Below are positions 9,601 through 17,726 of a DNA stretch of 64,000 nucleotides, in pieces (positions within the stretch are counted from its first letter, which is position 1; every line of letters starts with the position of its first letter). The stretch is from [Ruminococcus] lactaris ATCC 29176. Lineage in GTDB: Bacteria; Bacillota; Clostridia; Lachnospirales; Lachnospiraceae. The notes beneath the pieces are model-generated. The model searched no databases. It saw only the letters and a program-made list of their open reading frames with translations, and was not told the DNA's origin. The stretch is taken from contig NZ_CP102292.1 of assembly GCF_025152405.1 (NCBI RefSeq), positions 186,001-250,000 on the forward strand, given 5' to 3'. Position numbers and translations under genes: made by a program.

Positions 9601-12566
9601 TATCACTGAATGCAGCATCCTTAAGCGTAGGAGCCAGAAAGTATATCGGAATCGATCTTGGACATATCAAGGCGGTGACAGGAATTACCAGTCCGACAGG
9701 AACTTCACTGAAGTTACAGACTTCTATGAATGGGGTAGAGTGGACAGAGGTAACAGGTCCGTCCCAGGCAGCCGATGCACGTTATATCAGACTTTATAAT
9801 GATACAGATGCAGCAGTGGATGTAAGCTGGGATGCTTTCACAGTAACGTATGAATTTATTGGTGAAAAGACAGTAACCAGTGATTTTGCACAGAACGATG
9901 CAAGCCGTGATATGCGTGGAAGCGGAAACGTCAATAATGTTTTTGACGGAGACCTTACAACATATGGAACGATCACAGGTGTGCAGGATAGCGGAAAGAA
10001 GATCGTGTTTGACCTTGGACAGACGATCGACTTCAAGTCCATCCGTTACTATGTAAAAGAGACAAGCCTTGATTTCCTGCGTTATGCAAAATTTGAAGTA
10101 GCAAATGATCCTGATGCAGCAAACTGGACAACAGTGCTGACTGTAGGAAATAATTCTTTCGAGAATACAGCCAATACAGATACAGCAAAAGATTATGCAG
10201 CTCTGACACATGACAGTGAGAATCCTGGAAATATGTATGCAGAGCAGACAGGGCTGAATGTAAGCGGACGTTACTTAAGAGTTGTACCGCTTAAGACATA
10301 CAGTTACAGATGGGTTGATTTCTATGAGATCCAGATCAATGGTGGAGCCTATATCTCTACAGAGTCAAATCGAGATATCGTATCGACCGTGATCGAAGAA
10401 AAAGGAAAAGTACCTTCCAATGTATTTGAAGAAGATTACCGTACGGTATACAAGCCGTCAGAAGCAAATGGATCATTTACTTATCGCATTTCTGATCTGG
10501 AGGCAAAGAGAACGATCCGTATGATCCAGAATGGAGCAGCATCTGATGCAGTTGTAACTGCAAGAATTGCAAATGAAGATGGAAGTAATATCCAGGCAGT
10601 TACACTTGGTAAACTGAGCCAGGCAATCAATGAATTTGCTGTAGCTTCAGATAAAAGAATTTTGGATGTAACAGTAACCTGGGGTGAAAATATTCCGGAA
10701 ATTTCAATGATCAAGACAAGCAGTAAGGCAGCAGCTACAGTTGACAAGACAAAGCTGGATGAGGCGATTGCGGCAACAGGAAGCAGTGATGCAGCAAACT
10801 GGACAACAGATTCTAAAGCAGCAGTAGATAAAGCGAGAGCAGTTGCTGAAGAACTGAAAACGAATGAGTATGCTACACAGGATACAGTTGATACAGCAGC
10901 AGGTGCATTGAAGACTGCATGCAGTAAGGCAAAAGTAAAAGCAAATGCTACAGTTCTTGAGGCACTTCGCAGGGCAGTTGCAGAGAAGAAGAGCCAGAAA
11001 GACGGAGAGGTTGAAGTTTATACAGCCAAGACATTTACAGCATATGAAACTGTACTCAATAAGATTGTGGCAGCACTGGAAGATACAGATAATCTTTCCC
11101 AGGATACAGCAGAAAAGCTGAAGACTCAGATTGAAGAAAAAGAAGCAGCTCTTGAGTATTCAAAAGTAGAAAGAGAACTTGCTGAACTGGAGCTTCAGGC
11201 AGGAGTTGAGTATAATGCAGATGATTATACGACAGCATCTGCCAAAGCATATACCGATGCAAAGAAAGCTCTGAGTGATCTGATCGAAGCAGATAATACT
11301 ACAAGAGTTAATCCGACAGAGATCGCAGCAAAGAAAGCAGCTTATACAGACAGTATTACAGCATTAGTTGATGTGAGAAGTCTGAAGAGCGTGATCGCAG
11401 AATGCAATGAACGGCATGAGGGAAATGAAAAGAAGTATACAGCAGCAAGCTGGAAGAATTACAGTGATGCACTGGATGCAGCAAATGCTGTTCTTGCAAA
11501 TGGAACAACAGAAAGTGTACAGGAAGCAGAGACAGCTCTGCGGGCAGCAGAAGGAGCACTTGTACTGAAAGATACATCCGCAGTACAGACAGTCATTGAT
11601 GAGATGAAGAAAGTCAATGCGGAAAATTACACAAGCGACAGCTATGCAGTCCTGAAAGCAGCTATCGCACAGGCTGAAAGCCAGATTGATGATGAGACAA
11701 AGGCAGATGCCAATATCCGTGCTATGCAGGATGCGAAAGCAAATCTTATCAGCATCGTGGAACTGAATGCAGCATTAAGTGATGCAGCAAAATATGAAGC
11801 AGCTAATTATACAACAGATTCCTATACAGTTCTGGCAGCAACTGTAAATGCGGATAACATGAATGCATTGAAGACATCCGGTACAGCAGAACAGATTGCA
11901 GAAGCAGTACAGTCTATCCGCAATGCAATCGATGGTCTTGTATTAAGAGCAACAGATATGGATGCTTACAGAGATAAGATTCAGTTCAAGTCTGAAGCAG
12001 GAGATTACACAGAAGAGACTTATACAGAGTATAAGGAAGCTTACGATGCACTGATGGCACTGGACAGCAGTACAGGAAATGTATCTGCGGATGAGTTCCA
12101 GGCAGCAAAAGCAAGATTTGAAAATGCACAGGCAGCACTGAAAATGATCAAGGCAGATTACACGAAAGTGGATGAAGCACTTGCAAAAGTACCGGCTGAT
12201 CTGAGTATTTATACAGACGCAACTGTGAAGACACTGAAAGATGCGATCGCCAAGGTCGACAGAAATCAGCCATTGTCCAAGCAGGCAGAAGTAGATGCTT
12301 ATGCAGATGCGATTCATGATGCAATCAACAACCTGGTTGTAAAATCCAAGTCTGATGATGGAAAGGATAACCAGAACGGTAATTCCAACAATGGTCAGAA
12401 TAATGGAAATACAGCAGGTAATGGAAATGGATCGGGCAAAGGAAATGGCACATCCTCTAACGGAGCAGTCAAGACCGGAGATACTGCACCGATCGCAGGA
12501 GCATTTGCACTGATGATACTGGCAGCAGGGGCGGTTGTAACCGTGCTGAAAAGAAAAAGATACTAA
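6687..12566 (+). CDS. Surface-anchored GH84 beta-N-acetylglucosaminidase (hyaluronidase/O-GlcNAcase family)
   Basis: 1,959 residues. A signal peptide (1-30, ending AKAEE) is followed by a GH84 N-terminal domain (35-170) and a GH84 barrel with RGFIEGYYGNPWS and the catalytic Asp pair in ILADDF (Asp303-Asp304). After a helical domain come four discoidin/CBM32-like domains (about 645-800, 807-955, 960-1060 and 1060-1225; the third is degenerate). A long run of FIVAR-like three-helix repeats (about 1340-1900) and a Gly/Asn linker follow. The tail GAVKTGD, membrane helix and KRKRY is a variant sortase sorting signal. The family removes terminal GlcNAc, as in Clostridium perfringens NagH/NagJ. A role on mucin or host glycans at the cell surface is inference. 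RBS AGGGAGGA lies just upstream. Confidence 0.93.
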   Translation: MKGRRVQKVLAAVLAVAMVLPMTAIPAKAEEAEEVTYKLYPNPQEMTYQDGSYILKKNVNVIYDEDIDDATKARLEETAELKGLNVTESDAEKSGATNIYVGVYGSDGTVDDQIVDGYHVDTSLFDHTDSYFLKSDNNTIAVLGKDTDASFYGLTTLYHVLAQTESLSIRNFTIEDYADVVSRGFIEGYYGNPWSTEDRVNLMTWGGYYKLNAYFYAPKDDPKHRTKWNELYTDEELESKIRPLAEAGNASKCRFVYALHPFPSGNNFRFDTDAHYNEDLAKLKAKFKQVIDAGVRQIAILADDFVNPGAANEVRLLNDMSTWLAEVKQEYPDMKMTLPFVPYDYMGNGSSSELQALKSVPENVQIVMTGGRVWGEVTNNFTTTFTNNVGRGPFMWINWPCSDNSHKHLIMGGNSTFLHGGVDASKIQGIMLNPMQQSEPSKVAIFANASYAWNIWDTDADADQTWEDAFSFVDHNSAVETEASDALRELSKHMINQNMDSRVTELQESVELKEKLNAFKDKLETETVTEADVDDLIQEFQTLQDAAALYKESGNEAIRNQIVYWLDCWKDTTDAAIAYLNGVKSSLNGDVSAVVEYNTEGETAFAQSKTHDFLYVNYQEVAEVGVQHIVPFIKKLAEYVSGKAELALNPDKVIRKYITSRTDTPTGSVDNLFDGDDSTSAIYKTPNKITTGTYIGVSYSKAIKINDIRFLLGAGKDHMDQAKLQYTTDGKTWKDLELTGMNNSFAGVRNQNQEVSVAKENLPEDFEAMGIRLIATADNEADAWLQVNEITINKDENTDDGDDSELSYTLMKPNRWSVYQGSESLLRDGNNSTFIWFNTGAGDAVNVDDFLGYNLGKVATLESVHIAVGSPSNGDKFVKYAVETSVDGMSWTAVPGYESHTGTTSGTDVLDIELNGLSAQYIRIRNLEYRQTWARFSEFTVTERVNNTGTKDNVFTNIENCEVLGTAAEGTVSLNAASLSVGARKYIGIDLGHIKAVTGITSPTGTSLKLQTSMNGVEWTEVTGPSQAADARYIRLYNDTDAAVDVSWDAFTVTYEFIGEKTVTSDFAQNDASRDMRGSGNVNNVFDGDLTTYGTITGVQDSGKKIVFDLGQTIDFKSIRYYVKETSLDFLRYAKFEVANDPDAANWTTVLTVGNNSFENTANTDTAKDYAALTHDSENPGNMYAEQTGLNVSGRYLRVVPLKTYSYRWVDFYEIQINGGAYISTESNRDIVSTVIEEKGKVPSNVFEEDYRTVYKPSEANGSFTYRISDLEAKRTIRMIQNGAASDAVVTARIANEDGSNIQAVTLGKLSQAINEFAVASDKRILDVTVTWGENIPEISMIKTSSKAAATVDKTKLDEAIAATGSSDAANWTTDSKAAVDKARAVAEELKTNEYATQDTVDTAAGALKTACSKAKVKANATVLEALRRAVAEKKSQKDGEVEVYTAKTFTAYETVLNKIVAALEDTDNLSQDTAEKLKTQIEEKEAALEYSKVERELAELELQAGVEYNADDYTTASAKAYTDAKKALSDLIEADNTTRVNPTEIAAKKAAYTDSITALVDVRSLKSVIAECNERHEGNEKKYTAASWKNYSDALDAANAVLANGTTESVQEAETALRAAEGALVLKDTSAVQTVIDEMKKVNAENYTSDSYAVLKAAIAQAESQIDDETKADANIRAMQDAKANLISIVELNAALSDAAKYEAANYTTDSYTVLAATVNADNMNALKTSGTAEQIAEAVQSIRNAIDGLVLRATDMDAYRDKIQFKSEAGDYTEETYTEYKEAYDALMALDSSTGNVSADEFQAAKARFENAQAALKMIKADYTKVDEALAKVPADLSIYTDATVKTLKDAIAKVDRNQPLSKQAEVDAYADAIHDAINNLVVKSKSDDGKDNQNGNSNNGQNNGNTAGNGNGSGKGNGTSSNGAVKTGDTAPIAGAFALMILAAGAVVTVLKRKRY

Positions 12567-12628
12567 GATGCAGCGTTAAAAATGCAAAGAAGGGTGTCCG
12601 TACAAAAGGATACCTGAAATGAGATAAT

Positions 12629-12667
12629 AAGAATCAGATGAGGAACTCTTATCTGGTTCTTATTTTT
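12629..12667 (+). terminator. Rho-independent terminator after the GH84 gene
   Basis: AAGAATCAGAT (12629-12639) pairs with ATCTGGTTCTT (12651-12661) with one G-T wobble; TATTTTT follows. Confidence 0.75.
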
Positions 12668-12779
12668 GTTACACAAATTTGAAAGCTTATTTAAAAAAAT
12701 AAGTTGTAAATGCAGTTCTCAAATGAATACAGACTGAATCAATACGGCAGCAATGAAGCAGCAGAAAGGAATATGATTT

Positions 12780-13112
12780 ATGAGAAGAATAACTTATACG
12801 AACTGGATGTCCAAAATTTTTAAAGAAATCACCAACGGAAGAGGAGAGCGGGTGCTCGAGAATCCTGCAGTTCAGGTCCTTGGAGCTATTTTCAGAAAGA
12901 TGAATCTAGATCAGAATACCATCGGAGCTGTGTCAGAACGTCTGCAGAATGAGAAAGAGAAAAAAGATAATATTGTGAAAATAATTGTTGCAGTAGTTAT
13001 CATATATCTGATCTGTTATATCATTGGCGGCGAAGTTGAGTGGCTGGCAAGAACGGCGATTATATGGACGGGAATCGTGTTGGCGATCCGGGGGATAAGG
13101 AAGAAAAACTAA
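12780..13112 (+). CDS. Small membrane protein of unknown function
   Basis: 110 residues. The basic N-terminal half (KGRGER-like region, LENPAVQVLGAIFRKM) is followed by two hydrophobic helices, about 66-85 (IVKIIVAVVIIYLICYIIGG) and 89-105 (ending GIRKKN). The start has AAAGGA about 10 nt upstream. It sits alone between the GH84 gene and spoIIID. I do not recognise a family; the topology suggests an inner-membrane protein with a cytoplasmic N-terminus. Confidence 0.6.
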   Translation: MRRITYTNWMSKIFKEITNGRGERVLENPAVQVLGAIFRKMNLDQNTIGAVSERLQNEKEKKDNIVKIIVAVVIIYLICYIIGGEVEWLARTAIIWTGIVLAIRGIRKKN

Positions 13113-13162
13113 GTGCCCCCTGTATATGAATTGCCATATGTCGCGGATGATCAGGAGATATT

Positions 13163-13190
13163 GTCTGAATATACAATTCAGACATACATC
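13163..13190 (+). promoter_or_regulatory. Hairpin overlapping a possible sigma-E-type -10 of spoIIID
   Basis: GTCTGAAT (13163-13170) and ATTCAGAC (13176-13183) form an 8-bp inverted repeat. Its end runs into CATACATC (13183-13190), resembling the sigma-E -10 consensus CATACA-T about 50 bp before spoIIID. The -35 spacing is not convincing, so the assignment is weak. Confidence 0.3.
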
Positions 13191-13240
13191 TTCAGACCTC
13201 TGCATAGATTGTAAAAAATAAACGATGCAGGGGCTTTTCC

Positions 13241-13504
13241 ATGAGAGATTATATTGAGGAGCGGGCGGTGGAAATCGCAGACTATATTATAGAAAATAGT
13301 GCGACGGTGAGACAGACTGCGAAGCAATTCAGGATAAGTAAGAGTACGGTACATAAAGACGTCACCGAACGGCTTCTTCAAATCAATCCCTCTCTGGCAC
13401 AGGAGGCACGAAAAGTGTTGGACATGAATAAATCAGAACGACATATCAGAGGTGGGATGGCAACAAGAGAAAAATATCTCCATCAACATTTGCGACAGAT
13501 GTAA
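13241..13504 (+). CDS. spoIIID: Sporulation transcriptional regulator SpoIIID
   Basis: 87 residues, the usual size. SpoIIID is a small DNA-binding protein that activates and represses sigma-E-regulon genes in the mother cell. The sequence has the family layout: N-terminal RDYIEERAVEIADYIIE, the helix-turn-helix VRQTAKQFRISKSTVHKDVTERL (about 28-50), and the basic tail KSERHIRGGMATREKY that also contacts DNA. It is monocistronic in appearance, with a short inverted repeat and a possible sigma-E -10 just upstream. Its presence indicates an endospore-forming lineage. Confidence 0.95.
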   Translation: MRDYIEERAVEIADYIIENSATVRQTAKQFRISKSTVHKDVTERLLQINPSLAQEARKVLDMNKSERHIRGGMATREKYLHQHLRQM

Positions 13505-13567
13505 ATGAGAGCAGATAAATGAGAGAAAAATAGAATTTAGTTTAGAGAGAGCAGAAGGACAGAATCT

Positions 13568-13612
13568 CAAAGGAGCATATAGGGATTCAAAGTCCTTTTG
13601 CTTTTTCTTTTC
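13568..13612 (+). terminator. Probable terminator after spoIIID
   Basis: CAAAGGA (13568-13574) pairs with TCCTTTTG (13593-13600) with one bulge; CTTTTTCTTTTC follows. Confidence 0.4.
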
Positions 13613-13715
13613 TGATAACAGGAAGATATGTTATAATGCAAAGAATGATGCAACCATGAAATAGACGATAAGATAAACGAAAGCAGGCAGTAAGATTCTT
13701 GAAAGGGGCAGATAA

Positions 13716-15254
13716 GTGCGGGCTGTAATTATTGAGAAAGACGAAAAAATACTGCAGCAGATACAGTCAATCCTGCAAAAAGTTGATTCCGGTTATGAAC
13801 TGGTAGGGACAGCCGTGAATGGACAGTCGGGCTATGAGCTGATCAGTGCATTGCGTCCGAATCTGGTGATTATGGATATAGAATTACCACGAATGAATGG
13901 AATGTCGATGTTGAAGAAACTTCGTGCAGAAGCATTTGATTTTAAAGTGGTAGTTTTGAGTGGAACGGAAAATTTTCAATATGCAAAGCAGGCGATTGAA
14001 TTGAGCGTGGACGGGTATATCATGAAACCTATCCGTCCGCTTGAGTTAAAAAGGGCATTGATGCAGATCTGCGAAAAAATGAGAAATGAGTATTGGCTGA
14101 ATGCATCTTTTACAGTGGAGAATCTCCTGATCGGGTGTATGAACGGGCAGTATCAGCCGGAGAATAAATTAAATGAGATTACAGTCAGAAATTATGGATT
14201 TACGGTGGAAGACTCTTGTGGGATGTTTATTTTGTGGTTGGGGGAAGATTTTGAAAAAAATAAAGCAGAAGCAGTTCATTTGCTGAAAAGAAGTCTGCAA
14301 AAAGAAAATAAATTCAGAGTCTGCATTCTTCCATTGGAAGTATGGCAGGAAATATTTGTGATTGTATATCAGACAGCGGAATTTGAAATGGCAGAGCAAT
14401 ACTTCCAGGAAAATATTGTCCCTATGTTATGCAGTAATCTCAATGGGGATGTAGTCTGCGTGTGGAAAAGAATCGATCATATGATGGATCTTTGGCAATA
14501 TCGGACAAAAATACCGTTATTGCGGCAGTGGAATCTGACGCTTGGAAGAGGTGTGCTGATCAGTGAGAAGGGAATAGCGGGACGGGAACTGGAGCTTCTT
14601 CCATTGAAATATCCTGCAGAACTTGAATTACGGGCAAGAGATTGTACGTTGGCGGGAAGAAAAAAAGAGCTGGAAAAGTGCTTTGAAGAATTATGTGAAA
14701 TGCTGGAGGGGCAGTTTTGTTTTCCCGAGACACTGAAAGATTGTCTGATTCGTTTCAGTCTGAACATCGTAAATATGTATAAGATCCAATGGGAGCTTGG
14801 AGCAGAAATTCAGGTACTTATTCTGATTCTTGAAATAGGTCAGGCAACGAGCTGGAAGCAGATTCGAAGAGCGATAGAAGAATTATTAAATTATTTTAAT
14901 TTTGAAAAAGAGGATCTTCAGGGAAATGAAGCATTCAGTACGATGGTCCGTAAGGCAGTCGAGATGGCAAAAAAATATTATAGTGAGGGGATTACCCTGG
15001 AAGAGACAGCCAGCAGGCTTTATGTTTCGGAAGAGTATCTGAGTACGCAGTTTAAGAAAGAGACACAGAGCAGTTTTACAGAAACGGTACGGAAATTCAG
15101 AATAGAAAAGATCAAAGATTTGCTGTTGAACAGTAAGCTAAAATTAAATCAGATTGCGGAATTAACAGGATATTCAGACCCCAAATATATGAGCCGGGTA
15201 TTTAAAGAAGAAGTGGGGATGCTTCCAACGGAATTTCGCAAAAAAATGCAATAA
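13716..15254 (+). CDS. AraC-family response regulator (YesN type)
   Basis: 512 residues. An N-terminal CheY-like receiver (1-120) carries acidic residues near the start (EKDEK), phospho-acceptor Asp54 in LVIMDIELPRMNG, and the conserved Lys in GYIMKPIRP. A roughly 270-residue linker follows, then a C-terminal AraC double helix-turn-helix (about 410-510: EGITLEETASRLYVSEEYLSTQFKKE, LNQIAELTGYSDPKYMSRVFKEEVGMLPTEFRK). Start is GTG with GAAAGGGG upstream. Such regulators usually pair with a YesM-type sensor kinase next door and control carbohydrate uptake. No kinase or transporter is adjacent, so it is an orphan and its targets are unknown. Confidence 0.9.
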   Translation: MRAVIIEKDEKILQQIQSILQKVDSGYELVGTAVNGQSGYELISALRPNLVIMDIELPRMNGMSMLKKLRAEAFDFKVVVLSGTENFQYAKQAIELSVDGYIMKPIRPLELKRALMQICEKMRNEYWLNASFTVENLLIGCMNGQYQPENKLNEITVRNYGFTVEDSCGMFILWLGEDFEKNKAEAVHLLKRSLQKENKFRVCILPLEVWQEIFVIVYQTAEFEMAEQYFQENIVPMLCSNLNGDVVCVWKRIDHMMDLWQYRTKIPLLRQWNLTLGRGVLISEKGIAGRELELLPLKYPAELELRARDCTLAGRKKELEKCFEELCEMLEGQFCFPETLKDCLIRFSLNIVNMYKIQWELGAEIQVLILILEIGQATSWKQIRRAIEELLNYFNFEKEDLQGNEAFSTMVRKAVEMAKKYYSEGITLEETASRLYVSEEYLSTQFKKETQSSFTETVRKFRIEKIKDLLLNSKLKLNQIAELTGYSDPKYMSRVFKEEVGMLPTEFRKKMQ

Positions 15255-15387
15255 AATAGATTAAAATAGTCCACCTTTTTAAAGAATTTCCACCTTTTCA
15301 AGATAGAAATATATGATATGATACCAACTGATTTAGATGAAAAGGGTTTCATGCATTACATAGTCGGGAAATAAAGAGGTGAGAAGA

Positions 15388-15615
15388 ATGAGTAAGATGC
15401 AGATTACATTTAAAAATCCTGAGGAAATTGTAGCGTTTGTTAATACAGTTTCAAAATATGATTTTGATATGGATATGAGAAAAGGTCGTGCAGTGGTAGA
15501 TGCAAAATCATTGCTTGGCATTATGCACCTTGGACTTAATAACGTGATCGAACTTCAGATGTATTCGGATCAATGTGAAGAATTACAGAAAGAACTTGAA
15601 AAATATGCAGCTTGA
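15388..15615 (+). CDS. HPr-like (PTS HPr fold) protein lacking the active-site His
   Basis: 75 residues. RAVVDAKSLLGIMHLGL (34-50) matches the HPr regulatory Ser46 region (here Ser41). The N-terminal part, where HPr has the phosphorylated His15 in GIHARPA, reads FKNPEEIVAFVNTV with no His. It therefore cannot act as a PTS phosphocarrier and may be a Crh-like regulatory relative acting through the Ser. ATG 15388 is preferred because AGAGGTG lies 7-8 nt upstream. It is monocistronic, with a terminator directly after. Phosphorylation of Ser41 by HPr kinase is inference. Confidence 0.75.
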   Translation: MSKMQITFKNPEEIVAFVNTVSKYDFDMDMRKGRAVVDAKSLLGIMHLGLNNVIELQMYSDQCEELQKELEKYAA

Positions 15616-15643
15616 TTATAGAAAAAAATAGGATTGAAAAGAG

Positions 15644-15679
15644 GAAGCGGTTCTGGTAATGCAGGACTGCTTCTTTTTA
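15644..15679 (+). terminator. Rho-independent terminator after the HPr-like gene
   Basis: GAAGCGGTTC and GGACTGCTTC pair with one internal mismatch, followed by TTTTT at 15673-15678. Confidence 0.65.
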
Positions 15680-15680
15680 T

Positions 15681-15850
15681 TGCAAAATCCGGTGAATTGC
15701 ATCCGGGCAACAGTAGAGATAGACGATGCGGAGTATCGGAGTTTCTTTTTTGCAAAAATCCGGTAAGCTGCATCTGGGAAACAGTAGAGATAGATGGTGC
15801 GGAGTATCGTAGTTTCTTTGTTGCAAAAACCTGGTAAGCTGCAGTCGGGT
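15681..15850 (+). repeat. 70-bp tandem repeat, about 2.4 copies, in the gene-free stretch before guaA
   Basis: Units start at 15681, 15751 and 15822, each with TGCAAAA followed by a CCGGT-like box. Shared blocks include AACAGTAGAGATAGA and TGCGGAGTATCG. Period is 70-71 bp and units differ at several positions. An open frame crosses the array, but its repeats lie in shifting frames and there is no ribosome binding site, so I do not call a gene. It fills much of the 480-bp gap between the HPr-like gene and guaA. Confidence 0.75.
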
Positions 15851-15949
15851 TCACATGAGATATAATTTGCCGGAGGAAGAACACTGAACTGTTAAGTGAT
15901 GTGTTGTGGGCAATGGTGAGCCGTAGGTGTCAGCCAGCTCAATTTATGA

Positions 15950-16010
15950 CAGTTTGGAGGATTGAAATATGTACAGTTTGGAAGGACAACAGTTTGGAAG
16001 GACTGAAATA
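15950..16010 (+). repeat. Three short direct repeats upstream of guaA
   Basis: ACAGTTTGGAGGATTGAAAT and two variants (ACAGTTTGGAAGGAC) follow one another within about 60 bp, immediately before the guaA promoter. They could be an operator array or a small-scale duplication. Confidence 0.5.
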
Positions 16011-16014
16011 ATGC

Positions 16015-16043
16015 TTGTAAAAGCGGGAAAGCTCTACTATAAT
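16015..16043 (+). promoter_or_regulatory. guaA promoter
   Basis: TTGTAA (16015-16020) and TATAAT (16038-16043) have an exact 17-bp spacer and lie about 55 bp before the guaA start. No purine-riboswitch core is apparent between them and the start. Confidence 0.75.
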
Positions 16044-16101
16044 TAAGGGTACGGAACAAAAAAGAAGATCTTATAAGATCATATTTTACAGGAGGAGAGC
16101 C

Positions 16102-17649
16102 TTGAAGAAAGAGTTAGTGATCGTTCTTGATTTCGGTGGCCAGTATAACCAGTTAGTTGCACGCCGTGTCAGAGAATGTAATGTATATTGTGAAATTTAT
16201 TCTTACAAGACGGATATTGAGAAGATTAAAGCAATGAATCCTAAGGGAATCATTCTGACAGGGGGACCGAACAGTTGCTATGAGCCGGATTCACCGACTT
16301 ATACAGATGAGCTGTTCAAGCTTGGTATTCCGGTTCTTGGGTTATGTTATGGAGCACAGTTGATGTCTCATGTTCTTGGCGGAAAAGTTGAGAGAGCAGA
16401 TGTCAGAGAATACGGAAAGACAGAAGTTATTATTGATAAGAGGGAATCCAAAGTTTTTGAGGGAGTATCTGAAAAGACAATCTGCTGGATGAGTCATTTC
16501 GATTATATTTCAAAAATTGCACCGGGATTTGAGATTTCTGCACATACAGCAGACTGTCCTGTGGCAGCAGCCGAAAATGAAGCAGAAAAGCTGTATGCAA
16601 TCCAGTTCCATCCAGAGGTACTCCATACTGCTGAAGGAACAAAGATGATCAATAATTTTGTAAAAAATGTCTGTGAATGTGTTGGTGACTGGAAAATGGA
16701 TGCATTTGTGGAGAATACAATTAAAGAGATCCGTGAAAAAGTCGGAGACGGCAGAGTACTGCTTGCATTATCAGGCGGAGTTGATTCTTCAGTGGCAGCA
16801 GGATTACTTTCCAGAGCGATCGGAAAGCAGCTTACCTGCGTATTCGTAGATCACGGTCTTCTTCGCAAAGATGAGGGAGATGAGGTAGAGGCTGTATTCG
16901 GACCGAAAGGACAGTTCGATCTGAACTTTATCCGTGTGAACGCACAGGAGAGATATTATAATAAACTTGCAGGCGTTACAGAGCCGGAAGCAAAGCGTAA
17001 GATCATTGGTGAAGAATTTATCCGTATTTTTGAAGAAGAAGCAAAGAAGATTGGTGCAGTTGATTTCCTTGCACAGGGAACAATTTATCCGGATGTTGTA
17101 GAAAGTGGTCTCGGTGGAGAATCAGCAGTGATCAAGTCCCACCACAACGTAGGAGGACTTCCGGATTATGTAGATTTCAAAGAAATCATCGAGCCGCTTC
17201 GTGACCTCTTCAAAGACGAGGTTCGCAAAGCAGGATTGGAACTTGGACTGCCGGAGAAGTTGGTATTCCGTCAACCATTCCCAGGACCGGGACTTGGAAT
17301 CCGCATCATTGGTGAAGTAACAGCCGATAAGGTTCGTATCGTTCAGGATGCAGATGCTATCTACCGTGAGGAGATTGCCAATGCAGGACTTGACCGCACG
17401 ATCGGTCAGTACTTCGCAGCACTGACGAACATGAGAAGTGTTGGTGTTATGGGTGATGAGAGAACTTATGATTATGCCGTTGCACTGAGAGCAGTGAATA
17501 CAGTTGATTTCATGACTGCAGAGGCGGCAGAGATCCCGTATGAAGTTCTGAATAAGGTGATGAGCAGAATTATCAATGAAGTGCGTGGAGTAAACAGAGT
17601 ATTCTATGATCTGACGAGTAAGCCACCGGGAACGATTGAGTTTGAATAG
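16102..17649 (+). CDS. guaA: GMP synthase (glutamine-hydrolysing)
   Basis: 515 residues, full length. It converts XMP, ATP and glutamine to GMP in the last step of guanine nucleotide synthesis. The class I glutamine amidotransferase domain (1-190) has the nucleophile Cys82 in LGLCYGAQ and the His/Glu pair in QFHPEV. The ATP pyrophosphatase domain has the PP-loop LSGGVDSS (about 224-231). The C-terminal dimerisation domain ends [10 protein letters not shown]. The start is TTG 16102 behind GGAGGAGAG. The last four codons and stop form the attachment site of the ICE that follows; the reading frame is preserved. Confidence 0.97.
   Translation: MKKELVIVLDFGGQYNQLVARRVRECNVYCEIYSYKTDIEKIKAMNPKGIILTGGPNSCYEPDSPTYTDELFKLGIPVLGLCYGAQLMSHVLGGKVERADVREYGKTEVIIDKRESKVFEGVSEKTICWMSHFDYISKIAPGFEISAHTADCPVAAAENEAEKLYAIQFHPEVLHTAEGTKMINNFVKNVCECVGDWKMDAFVENTIKEIREKVGDGRVLLALSGGVDSSVAAGLLSRAIGKQLTCVFVDHGLLRKDEGDEVEAVFGPKGQFDLNFIRVNAQERYYNKLAGVTEPEAKRKIIGEEFIRIFEEEAKKIGAVDFLAQGTIYPDVVESGLGGESAVIKSHHNVGGLPDYVDFKEIIEPLRDLFKDEVRKAGLELGLPEKLVFRQPFPGPGLGIRIIGEVTADKVRIVQDADAIYREEIANAGLDRTIGQYFAALTNMRSVGVMGDERTYDYAVALRAVNTVDFMTAEAAEIPYEVLNKVMSRIINEVRGVNRVFYDLTSKPPGTIEFE
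17638..17648 (+). other. attL core of the ICE at the guaA 3' end
   Basis: GAGTTTGAATA forms the last codons and stop of guaA. Its near copy GAGTTTGAGTA lies at 48267-48277. Tn5801 of Staphylococcus aureus is known to use the equivalent guaA codons (GAGTGGGAATA), which supports the assignment. Confidence 0.75.
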
Positions 17650-17657
17650 TTGGAGCT

Positions 17658-17697
17658 AAGCTGTAAAGCCTTTGTTTACAAGGGTTTTACAGCTTTT
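17658..17697. terminator. Strong terminator between guaA and integrase, inside the ICE left end
   Basis: AAGCTGTAAAGCC (17658-17670) pairs with GGTTTTACAGCTT (17683-17695) over 13 bp with one G-T. T-rich flanks suit the rightward direction best; it may serve guaA since the element supplied this DNA. Confidence 0.75.
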
Positions 17698-17707
17698 CCT
17701 TTATAGG

Positions 17708-17726
17708 ATTGCATTTTCATTGCATT
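17708..17726 (+). repeat. Paired ATTGCATT repeats at the ICE left end (candidate integrase arm sites)
   Basis: ATTGCATT at 17708-17715 and 17719-17726, spaced by 3 bp (11-bp period). The second overlaps the integrase stop codon. The same pair with the same spacing occurs near the right end (48154-48172). Confidence 0.6.

Noticed and set aside
15634-15837. 67-residue open frame across the 70-bp tandem repeat
   Set aside because: No ribosome binding site; repeat units fall in shifting frames because the period is not a multiple of three.
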